This document shows, in pieces, positions 1 through 5,891 of a stretch of 6,126 bases of DNA. This stretch comes from Planctomycetota bacterium. GTDB lineage: Bacteria; Planctomycetota; UBA8108; UBA1146; JAJFFE01. Every line of letters begins with the position of its first letter. The first letter of the stretch is position 1. A program made the position numbers and the translations under genes. The notes below the pieces were generated by a model. That model was not told the origin of the DNA. It saw only the letters and a list, made by a program, of their open reading frames with translations, and did no database searches. Where the stretch lies: assembly GCA_020425835.1 (NCBI GenBank), contig JAGQRC010000244.1, forward strand, positions 1 to 6,126, in the 5' to 3' direction.

Positions 1-111
1 TCGTCGATCCTGTTCAGATCGACACGGGTTCGGGGTTACCATTCCGCCGACCGGAGCGTCGGCGGCACCGTGCGGGCGGACGACGTCTCCGGCGGCGGGG
101 GGAGGTTCAGC
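1..111 (+). other. Unresolved left edge upstream of the epimerase-like gene
   Basis: No complete gene or convincing promoter is visible here. The epimerase reading frame stays open leftwards to the edge, with a possible GTG start at 70, but the 14 residues this would add precede the family's usual N-terminus and are Gly-rich. Another + frame is open from the edge to a TGA at 122-124 and could be the tail of an upstream gene overlapping the epimerase start by about 13 nt. Its translation shows no recognisable motif, so I do not call it. Confidence 0.3.
101..105 (+). promoter_or_regulatory. Ribosome binding site deciding a TTG start
   Basis: GGAGG lies 6 nt before the TTG at 112-114. It supports initiation at 112 rather than at the GTG at 70, and that choice makes the protein begin MRVLIAGGAGYVGSH, the place where GalE-type proteins normally begin. 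Confidence 0.7.
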
Positions 112-1284
112 TTGCGGGTGCTGATCGCGGGTGGCGCCGGTTATGTCGGGAGCCACATCGTTCGCGAGTTCCGTCGGATCGGTCACGACGTGGTCGTGTT
201 CGACAACTACTCCACCGGTCACGGCGAGTCGGTCGACGGCGTGGAGCAGGTCGAAGGCGACCTTCGAGATCCTCGATCGCTCCGATCGCTGTTCGAGAAC
301 TTCGCCTTCGAGGCGGTGGTCCATGTGGGCGCCCCGCGCGGTGAACGTGCGAAAGAGAGCGCCTCGTACTACCTTCAGGTGGCGCTCGGCGGAGCCCTGA
401 ACCTGGCGCACGCGATGCTCGAGGCCGGAGTCGAGAGGTTGGTCTACGGCTCCACCGAGCTGGTCGATCGCCCCGGCACCCTGACCACGCGCGAAGATCT
501 GATCGCCTTCGCTCATCGATCCGTCGAACAGGCCTTCGATCGAATCGCCGGGTCGCAGCCACTCCGGTGGCTGGCGCTGCGTCACCACGAGATCGGGGGG
601 GCCGACCTCGGGGGGGATATCGGAGAGGACCCGCGCCACTCCGATCGCATCGTTCCTCAGATCCTCCGCGTGGCGCTGGGACTCTCTCGGTCGTTCGGCG
701 TTCCGTCGTCGAGCGGAGCGACGTGGCGAAGGGACTTCGTGCACGTCACCGACGTCGCTCGGGGGTACGTGCTCGCGACCGAGCGGCTCGCCGCACTCGG
801 CGACCCACTTCTGGTGGGCGAGCGCATCGACCTGGCGACCGGGATCGAGCACGACCTCGAGGAGGTGTTGACCACGGCACGGCGAGCCACCGCGCCGATC
901 GAGATCCCGACCCACCCGATCGCAGCACTCGCACCCACGCGCGTCGTCGGCGACGCTTCCCGAGCTCGGGAGCTACTCGGCTGGGAGCCGCGGTTCTCCG
1001 ATCTCGCCTCGATCGTGGAATCGGCGTGGCGATGGCACCGCGGTCATCCGTCCGGCTTCTCGGTCGTAGATCGCACCGATGATTCCGCCGCCGGCGAGAG
1101 ATTCGGGGCCGCGGCCGTCCGTCTGGGATTCGCGACTCCCGGGGATGTCCAGAAGGCGCTCGATCGACAAGCGCGCGAAGAGCGCGAAGGAGGGGGTCAC
1201 AAGTTGATTGGTCTGCACATGCTCGAAATGGGAATCCTCTCGACGTCCCAGCTGATCGACATTCTGAAGGAGTACGAAGAGTGA
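112..1284 (+). CDS. GalE-like NAD-dependent epimerase/dehydratase, degenerate active site, with C-terminal extra domain
   Basis: This is an extended short-chain dehydrogenase (SDR) protein of the UDP-glucose 4-epimerase type, 390 aa from the TTG start. Residues 7-13 (GGAGYVG) are the Rossmann dinucleotide-binding loop, and D31 in VVFDN is the acidic residue that favours NAD. WRRDFVHVTDVA (205-216) and the late LGWEPRF...AWRWHRGHPSGF segment (about 289-316) match conserved GalE positions. Active enzymes use a Ser/Thr and a YxxxK pair. A Thr is present near 115, but no YxxxK occurs anywhere in the protein, and the expected site (about 130-140) reads IAFAHRSVEQ. The substrate-binding RYFN equivalent reads RHHE. 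Residues about 324-390 are an added domain with a RFGAAAVRLGF / HKLIGLHMLEMGILS pattern, reminiscent of small two-repeat domains seen near GspE/MshE N-termini. A sugar-nucleotide binding or non-catalytic role is possible; the substrate is unknown. The gene overlaps the next by 4 nt. Confidence 0.85.
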   Translation: MRVLIAGGAGYVGSHIVREFRRIGHDVVVFDNYSTGHGESVDGVEQVEGDLRDPRSLRSLFENFAFEAVVHVGAPRGERAKESASYYLQVALGGALNLAHAMLEAGVERLVYGSTELVDRPGTLTTREDLIAFAHRSVEQAFDRIAGSQPLRWLALRHHEIGGADLGGDIGEDPRHSDRIVPQILRVALGLSRSFGVPSSSGATWRRDFVHVTDVARGYVLATERLAALGDPLLVGERIDLATGIEHDLEEVLTTARRATAPIEIPTHPIAALAPTRVVGDASRARELLGWEPRFSDLASIVESAWRWHRGHPSGFSVVDRTDDSAAGERFGAAAVRLGFATPGDVQKALDRQAREEREGGGHKLIGLHMLEMGILSTSQLIDILKEYEE

Positions 1285-2246
1285 GTTGGAGCGCGCTTCG
1301 AGCCCGATGGTACGTCCTCTGCTTTGCCGCGGTCCTGGCACTCGCGGGGGCAGGTTGCTCAGGATTCACGGGGAGTCGTTCCCGGAGTGGGGACGATCCC
1401 GTGCTCGCCGTGGTCGGGGATCGGACGATCCGTCGATCGGACCTCGAACGTCGCATCATCGAGCGGTTCTACGGCAAGCGAGCGCTTCTCGGCTTGATTC
1501 GCGAAGCACTGTTCGAGGAGGAAGCCTCCCGGCTCGGAGCACGAGTCACGCAGGCCGAGGTCGATGCCGCGGTCGCCGCGGAGCTCTCCCAGACTTCTGA
1601 GGAGCTCGACCGTCGCCTGGCGCAGGTCGGGCTCTCCCGGCAGGACGTCGAGCACGAGCTGCGGGCTGAGCTGCGCAATGCGATCCTCGTGGAAAAGGTC
1701 GTCCGACCTCAACGGACCATCGGTGAGCGAGAGCTCCAGCGTCTCTACGACCGCACCTTTGCTGTTGATCGCGTGGCGGTGCGACACATCGCCTTCCCTT
1801 TCGGGACGGCGGGGACCCCGTCCGAAGAGGCCGTGCGCCGCGCAGCGCACCAGGCGGAAGCCACGCTCGTGCGACTCGGAGCCGGTGACGATTTCGCCGA
1901 GGTCGCTCGAGAGGAGTCCGGTCACCCGGACACGGCGCGGCGAGGCGGGGACATGGGGATCGTGTCGCGCGCTTCGCCCATCGACCCGAAGCTCCTCGAT
2001 GTCATCTTCGCCCTCGAAGAGGGCGAGCTGTCGGATCCTGTGCGAGAGGTGGATTACGGCTTTCACATCTTTCGCGTCGACCGCAGAATCGGCACCCGCC
2101 CGCTGGACGAAGTCCGCGACCTCCTGCGTCGCGAGCTTCTCGAAACACCGCCGACCGAAGCAGAGATCTCAGCCGTGGAGCAGATCCTCCGACAGCGCAC
2201 CTCCGTGACGGTCTACGACGAAGCGATGGAGCCCGAGCGACCCTGA
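1281..2246 (+). CDS. SurA/PpiC-type parvulin peptidyl-prolyl isomerase, probable lipoprotein
   Basis: This 321-aa protein is predicted to assist folding of exported proteins by cis-trans isomerisation of X-Pro bonds. Residues 1-26 form an export signal: basic R7 and R9, a hydrophobic core (11-22), then GAGC with Cys26 as the likely lipidation site. The -3 Gly is not the usual Leu, so the lipobox is weak; Ser27 would favour the outer membrane. Residues about 40-145 resemble the SurA N-terminal helical chaperone domain (AVVGDRTIRRSDLE, then long helices). Residues about 165-268 form one parvulin domain with VRHIAF (H169), DFAEVAREES, RGGDMG (221-226), LEEGELSDPV and YGFHIFRV (259-266, H262). 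SurA itself usually has two parvulin domains; this has one. The GTG start shares GTGA with the upstream stop, and AAGGAG (1267-1272) lies 8 nt before it, so translation is probably coupled to the epimerase gene. Family assignment is firm; client proteins are unknown. Confidence 0.88.
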   Translation: MSWSALRARWYVLCFAAVLALAGAGCSGFTGSRSRSGDDPVLAVVGDRTIRRSDLERRIIERFYGKRALLGLIREALFEEEASRLGARVTQAEVDAAVAAELSQTSEELDRRLAQVGLSRQDVEHELRAELRNAILVEKVVRPQRTIGERELQRLYDRTFAVDRVAVRHIAFPFGTAGTPSEEAVRRAAHQAEATLVRLGAGDDFAEVAREESGHPDTARRGGDMGIVSRASPIDPKLLDVIFALEEGELSDPVREVDYGFHIFRVDRRIGTRPLDEVRDLLRRELLETPPTEAEISAVEQILRQRTSVTVYDEAMEPERP

Positions 2247-2260
2247 GCCGAGTGGAGTGT

Positions 2261-2287
2261 GCCCCCGGACCAAGGGTCGAAGGGGGC
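2261..2287 (+). promoter_or_regulatory. Strong stem-loop between the isomerase gene and scpB
   Basis: GCCCCC (2261-2266) pairs with GGGGGC (2282-2287). Inside, GACC (2268-2271) pairs with GGTC (2275-2278) around an AAG loop, leaving a small asymmetric internal loop. It starts 14 nt after the isomerase stop. No T-run follows, so it is not a standard intrinsic terminator. It could be an attenuator, an mRNA-stabilising 3' end or a processing site. Function is inferred only from pairing. Confidence 0.55.
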
Positions 2288-2349
2288 CGCGTCGCTGCGC
2301 GCCGGACGACCGGGCTACGGGAAGGGTGAGCGGGTGTCGGAAGAGCAAC

Positions 2350-2355
2350 AGGAGG
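2350..2355 (+). promoter_or_regulatory. Ribosome binding site deciding the scpB start
   Basis: AGGAGG sits 5 nt before the ATG at 2361. In-frame GTG codons exist upstream at 2259 and 2334, but the first lies at the edge of the stem-loop and neither has as good a Shine-Dalgarno match. Confidence 0.7.
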
Positions 2356-2360
2356 CGACG

Positions 2361-3563
2361 ATGACCCAGGTCGAGGACGGACTCGACCGGGGCGCCGAGT
2401 CATCCGGGGCGGAGCCGGAGTCGGACCGGAGCGGGCCTGCCACTCGGTCCGGTCGCACCAAGCGCGGGAAGCGCGACAGTCGTGCGAAACGCCCACGCAC
2501 GGGTCGTAAGAAGTCCGGGGGCAGGTCGCAGAACTCTGGCGCCGAATCGGAAGATGACATGGTGTCGGAGGGCGGCCTTCTCTCAGGGGACGGTACTGGC
2601 CCACGGGACGGTACTGTGCTGGACGAAGACGTCGATTCTGCGGACGCCGAGGAGTCTCACGGCGTGCACGCTCCCTCCGCTGGCAGCCTCGGGCCCGAGG
2701 GGACGGTGCCGTCCTGCGCCGAGGACCTTTGTTCCGGGGAGGTCCCCGACCCGACCGACGAGTCGGACGCCGAAGGCACGACCTCCGACGAGGCTTCGGA
2801 GGAGCCGGCGCGGCTCGAGGGCACGCGGTTGCGTCAGGTGGTCGAAGCCCTCCTCTTCGCTGCCTCCGAACCCATCACGCTTCGACGTTTTCGACGGATG
2901 CTCCCGGAGGCGGACCGCGCCGAACTCGAGCAGGCTCTCCTCGGGTTGGAGGGTGCGCTCGCGACCGAAGGGCGCGGATACGGCCTGGTCGAGGAGGGGG
3001 GCGGCTATCGGCTCCTGACCCGACCCGACCTTGCGCCCTACGTCGCCCGGTTGCGCGGCGAGCGCAAGCGCATTCGCCTCTCGAAGGCCGCATTCGAGTC
3101 CTTGGCGATCATCGCGTACCGCCAGCCCATTCGTCGCTCCGACCTCGATTCGATTCGAGGCGTCCAGAGCGGGAACATCATCAAGAACCTCATGGAGTGG
3201 AATCTGATCGGCGTCGTCGGGCGCGACGACGCCATCGGTCGGTCGCTGCTCTACGGAACCACCGAGGAGTTCCTCGATCAGTTCGGCCTCTCGACACTCA
3301 GCGATCTCCCGAATCCCTCGGCCTTCCTGGAACTCGGAACCACCTCCGGCCTCGAAGTCGGCGGTGACGTCGAGTTGGACTCGTCGACAGACGAACCCGT
3401 GGACGATGGAGACGAAGAGGGGGACGAGGAAGGGGTCGTGATCGACCCCCGCGACGGCGTGACTTCCTCCCCGGCGACTTCCCCCCGGGATGGACGGCCC
3501 GACAGCGAAGACCGAGCGAGTGCAGTGTCCGATGAAGACGAATCGGTCGTCGAGGAAGAGTGA
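2361..3563 (+). CDS. scpB: Segregation and condensation protein B with long charged terminal tails
   Basis: ScpB is the dimeric winged-helix (kite) subunit that joins ScpA and SMC in the bacterial condensin complex for chromosome compaction and segregation. From the ATG at 2361 the protein is 400 aa; typical ScpB is about 180-250 aa. The core spans about 153-319: LRQVVEALLFAASEPITLRR (157-176), GGGYRLLTRPDLAPYV, LSKAAFESLAIIAYRQPIRR, the SIRGVQSGNIIKNLME segment and GRSLLYGTTEEFLDQFGL (293-310), all close to the family consensus. Residues 1-152 form a low-complexity extension with a Lys/Arg-rich block at about 33-51 (KRGKRDSRAKRPRTGRKK) followed by acidic Asp/Glu/Ser/Gly-rich sequence. Residues 320-400 form another acidic, probably disordered tail ending in EEE. 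No scpA is present in the window, although scpA commonly sits directly upstream. The core assignment is secure; the tails have no recognised function. Confidence 0.93.
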   Translation: MTQVEDGLDRGAESSGAEPESDRSGPATRSGRTKRGKRDSRAKRPRTGRKKSGGRSQNSGAESEDDMVSEGGLLSGDGTGPRDGTVLDEDVDSADAEESHGVHAPSAGSLGPEGTVPSCAEDLCSGEVPDPTDESDAEGTTSDEASEEPARLEGTRLRQVVEALLFAASEPITLRRFRRMLPEADRAELEQALLGLEGALATEGRGYGLVEEGGGYRLLTRPDLAPYVARLRGERKRIRLSKAAFESLAIIAYRQPIRRSDLDSIRGVQSGNIIKNLMEWNLIGVVGRDDAIGRSLLYGTTEEFLDQFGLSTLSDLPNPSAFLELGTTSGLEVGGDVELDSSTDEPVDDGDEEGDEEGVVIDPRDGVTSSPATSPRDGRPDSEDRASAVSDEDESVVEEE

Positions 3564-3622
3564 GTGGCGAGGACGACGGCACGAGGCGGCAGACCAGCAC
3601 CAAGGACACCTGGAGTTGACCG

Positions 3623-4654
3623 ATGACTGCACGGCGACTGCTGGCCGCGTTCGCGCTCCTCGTCGTGCTGGTCCACCTCGGCGCCCTGGGCTTCTATCAC
3701 ATCCTCGAGGGACAGGAGAACTACTTCCGCTGCCTCTACCGCACCGTCCTTCTGGTGACGACGGTCAACGATCCGCAGGGTTTCCCGCAGGTCTCCTCCG
3801 ATCGTGCTCGCTTGCTCGAGCAATACACGATGGTGATCCTGATCCTCGGGATGGGAGTGGTCCTGTACTCGGTGAGTTCACTAGCTGCGTGGATCATCGA
3901 GGGAGATCTGCGGGGCGGGGTTCGTAGACGAAGGACGCGTCGCATGCTCGAGAGCTACCAAGAGCACATCATTGTCTGCGGGGGTGGGGAGACCGGCCAG
4001 CTGATGAGCACCGAGCTCCTCAAGATCGGCGAGCGGTTCGTCGTGATCGAGAACGATCCCCATCGTTTCGAGGAGCTCGAGGAGATCGAGGGGCTGCTCG
4101 CCCTCCGCGGTGACGCGACCCACGACCAGGTGCTCGAGGCCGCGGGCATCGATCGCGCCCGGGGGATCATCGCGGCGCTGCCAGGCGACAAGGAGAACGT
4201 GTTCGTCGTGATCACGGCGCGCCAGCTGAACCCGAAGGTCAAGATCGTGGCTCGCTCAGTGGATCCGATGACCGACCGCAAGCTCGAGCTGGCCGGCGCG
4301 GATGTCGTCGTCGCGGCAAACACGATTGCCGCCAACCGGATGGTCTCGGCACTGGTGCGTCCGCACGTCGTCTCGTTCATCGATCGGCTGATGCGGGATC
4401 CGAAGTCCCAACATCGGATCGAGGAGATCGAGATCGCGCCGAGGAGTACCTTGGATGGCGTCACCCTGGGAGAGTCGCAATTGGCCTCCAAGACCGGGCT
4501 ACTCGTGCTCGCCGTGCAACCGGCCGGTGCAGAGTTCCGGTGCAACCCGGGTTCGACCGTGCGCCTCGCTGCGAACATGCGGCTCGTGGTCCTCGGTGAG
4601 CTACGGGGACTCGCCATGGTGCGCGATCTCGCGGGCGTGCGAGCCGAGGTGTGA
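3623..4654 (+). CDS. Two-TM ion-channel-like protein with RCK (TrkA-N/TrkA-C) domains, atypical pore
   Basis: This 343-aa inner-membrane protein has the architecture of MthK-like potassium channels. TM1 is at about 7-26, a pore-loop region at 34-57, TM2 at about 69-92 with a GMG hinge (76-78), a basic linker RRRRTRR (101-107), a Rossmann-type RCK/TrkA-N domain at 114-245 and a TrkA-C domain at about 264-335. The RCK loop CGGGETG (119-125) with E143 at the end of strand 2 (VVIEND) fits NAD(H) or other nucleotide binding. The pore segment YRTVLLVTTV is well conserved up to where the K+ filter TVGYGD should follow, but here it reads TVNDPQGFPQ, and the pore-to-TM2 stretch is slightly longer than usual. 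K+ selectivity is therefore doubtful; a different ion, a gated non-selective pore or a sensor role are alternatives. The ATG at 3623 has GGAG (3612-3615) 7 nt upstream. It lies 59 nt after scpB, so co-transcription is possible. Confidence 0.85.
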   Translation: MTARRLLAAFALLVVLVHLGALGFYHILEGQENYFRCLYRTVLLVTTVNDPQGFPQVSSDRARLLEQYTMVILILGMGVVLYSVSSLAAWIIEGDLRGGVRRRRTRRMLESYQEHIIVCGGGETGQLMSTELLKIGERFVVIENDPHRFEELEEIEGLLALRGDATHDQVLEAAGIDRARGIIAALPGDKENVFVVITARQLNPKVKIVARSVDPMTDRKLELAGADVVVAANTIAANRMVSALVRPHVVSFIDRLMRDPKSQHRIEEIEIAPRSTLDGVTLGESQLASKTGLLVLAVQPAGAEFRCNPGSTVRLAANMRLVVLGELRGLAMVRDLAGVRAEV

Positions 4655-4677
4655 GACCCAGGAAGGTCCCGCCCGGT

Positions 4678-4695
4678 CCCTTGACATCGCAAGGG
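4678..4695. repeat. Inverted repeat overlapping the tRNA-Arg promoter -35 element
   Basis: CCCTTG (4678-4683) and CAAGGG (4690-4695) are perfect inverted repeats separated by 6 nt. The repeat covers the TTGACA box. It could be an operator or a weak hairpin ending the channel transcript; no T-run follows it. Confidence 0.45.
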
Positions 4696-4709
4696 GGGCT
4701 CGCTAGTTT
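4681..4709 (+). promoter_or_regulatory. Sigma-70-type promoter for tRNA-Arg
   Basis: The -35 box TTGACA (4681-4686) is a perfect consensus match. A 17-nt spacer leads to TAGTTT (4704-4709) as the -10. Transcription would start near 4716-4718, just ahead of the tRNA at 4721. The discriminator after the -10 is GC-rich (CCCGCC), a feature of stable-RNA promoters under stringent control; that regulation is inference. Confidence 0.75.
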
Positions 4710-4720
4710 CCCGCCTCTCG

Positions 4721-4793
4721 GCGCCCGTAGCTCAATGGATAGAGTGCCGGTCTACGAAACCGTAGGTTGCAGGTTCGAATCCTGCCGGGCGCA
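4721..4793 (+). tRNA. tRNA-Arg(ACG)
   Basis: This is a full cloverleaf of 73 nt. The acceptor stem GCGCCCG (4721-4727) pairs perfectly with CGGGCGC (4786-4792), with discriminator A4793. The D stem is GCTC/GAGT, the T stem GCAGG/CCTGC and the T loop TTCGAAT. The anticodon loop CTACGAA (4752-4758) places ACG at 4754-4756. The anticodon stem CCGGT/ACCGT has four pairs and a C-T mismatch at its outer end. CCA is not encoded and must be added after transcription. In bacteria A34 of this tRNA is deaminated to inosine by TadA, whose gene lies next downstream. Confidence 0.96.
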
Positions 4794-5000
4794 TTCTTCT
4801 CCTCCTTGGCATCCCTCTGCTTCTCTCTCTTCCTCGGCTCCCGGTACCGCGGCCGTATAGTCGGCGGCGACACTGCGGTGCCCAGCCTCCTCCCCTGATA
4901 CGGCTGCGCCATTGGCTCTACCGTCGACGATCCGTTGGTGGTCCGCGACGCCCATCGGCGTCGTTGTGTCCCATGAACGGACCCGACTGGAGATCCGATC

Positions 5001-5534
5001 GTGAGTTTCTCCTGGCTCGACTCCAACGACGACACTCGCTGGATGCGCATCGCCTTGGAGGAAGCACAGGCGGCGGCGGACGAGAACGAGGTACCGGTCG
5101 GGGCGGTGATCGTTCACAACGAGTTCGGCCTGGTGGGCCGAGCACACAACCAGAAGGAAGGGCTCCGCGACGCGACCGCGCACGCCGAGCTCCTGGCGAT
5201 CGGTCAGGCTTCCGAAGCGCTCGGCGCGTGGCGATTGGAGGGAACCACCCTCTACACGACGCTGGAACCTTGCCCCATGTGCGCCGGAGCGATCGTCCAA
5301 GCGAGGATTCCGCGCGTCGTCTTCGGCGCATTGGATCCGAAGGCGGGTGCCGTGGACTCCGTGGTCGGGTTGTGGCAACCTGGGCTCTTCAATCATGACG
5401 TGATCTGGGAATCGGGGTTGCTTGCCGACGAGTGTGGTGAGATCCTGAGCCGCTTCTTTCGGGATCGTCGACGCCCCAGGGGGTCGGCGGCCGACGGGGG
5501 CGATCCGCTCACGTCACCCGAGGATGATCTTTGA
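5001..5534 (+). CDS. tadA: tRNA-specific adenosine deaminase TadA
   Basis: TadA is a cytosolic zinc deaminase that converts A34 of tRNA-Arg(ACG) to inosine, allowing one tRNA to read CGU, CGC and CGA. The 177-aa product carries the full active site: AHAEL with Zn ligand H61 and proton-shuttling E63, and EPCPMCAGA with Zn ligands C91 and C94. VPVGAVIVHN (31-40), the HN at 49-50, RVVFGALDPKAGA (105-117) and GLLADECGEILSRFFR (139-154) match TadA throughout, which separates it from generic cytidine/guanine deaminases. A hydrophilic tail of about 22 residues follows the core. The GTG start has GGAGA (4989-4993) 7 nt upstream and gives an N-terminus like that of E. coli TadA. Its known tRNA substrate is encoded 208 nt upstream. 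I see no convincing dedicated promoter in the 207-nt spacer, so it may be read through from the tRNA promoter. Confidence 0.95.
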   Translation: MSFSWLDSNDDTRWMRIALEEAQAAADENEVPVGAVIVHNEFGLVGRAHNQKEGLRDATAHAELLAIGQASEALGAWRLEGTTLYTTLEPCPMCAGAIVQARIPRVVFGALDPKAGAVDSVVGLWQPGLFNHDVIWESGLLADECGEILSRFFRDRRRPRGSAADGGDPLTSPEDDL

Positions 5535-5691
5535 CAGTTGGAGACGACTCACCCCACGCATCGCGCCAGGGGCGACCTGAGTGCAGCGGTGAGTGAAGTC
5601 GCGTGTGCGCGCGTCCCGCACCATTGGATGGGTTCCCATGTTCGCGAGTTCCTGGGCGCGTTCGCGACACACGAGTTCGATAGTCTGAGCT

Positions 5692-5730
5692 GCAGCGCCC
5701 GGATCCGCAGCGCCCGGATCCGCAGAGCGC
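5692..5730 (+). repeat. 15-bp direct repeat upstream of tRNA-Ser(CGA)
   Basis: GCAGCGCCCGGATCC occurs at 5692-5706 and again immediately at 5707-5721, followed by a partial diverged copy (GCAGAGCGC, 5722-5730). It lies in the 229-nt tadA to tRNA-Ser spacer, which otherwise shows no gene and no clear promoter. Function is unknown; replication slippage is the simplest origin. Confidence 0.8.
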
Positions 5731-5763
5731 GAGCGGCAGAGGACTCAGATACAGATGACGAGT

Positions 5764-5851
<88 letters not shown>

Positions 5852-5891
5852 CTCGTTTCAGCCCATGTGAGTGTCGCGGCCAAGCCCTCGG

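Noticed and set aside
746..1459. Minus-strand open frame (237 codons) crossing the epimerase and isomerase genes
   Set aside because: It is Arg-rich, low-complexity sequence typical of a GC-rich shadow frame and spans a real gene junction.
1359..2066. Minus-strand open frame (235 codons) opposite the isomerase gene
   Set aside because: It is antisense to a clear parvulin domain and has no plausible domain of its own.
2259..2360. scpB start at GTG 2259 or GTG 2334
   Set aside because: The ATG at 2361 has a much better ribosome binding site, and the 2259 start abuts the strong stem-loop.
2583..3632. Long minus-strand open frame (349 codons) opposite scpB
   Set aside because: The translation has no recognisable motif and lies opposite a gene with a strong family match; GC-rich codon bias leaves the antisense frame open.
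4856..4861. TATAGT as a -10 box for tadA
   Set aside because: The hexamer is good, but no -35-like sequence occurs at the right distance, so I do not call it.
4703..5050. Minus-strand open frame with the peptide GRIRTCNLRFRRPALYPLSYGR
   Set aside because: This peptide is the antisense translation of the tRNA-Arg gene, a familiar false annotation.
5531..5536. TTGACA over the tadA stop codon as a -35 box for tRNA-Ser
   Set aside because: No acceptable -10 lies 16-18 nt downstream, and the site is over 220 nt from the tRNA.
5628..5639. ATGGG-TT-CCCAT hairpin downstream of tadA as a terminator
   Set aside because: The stem is short with a 2-nt loop and no T-run; termination cannot be supported.
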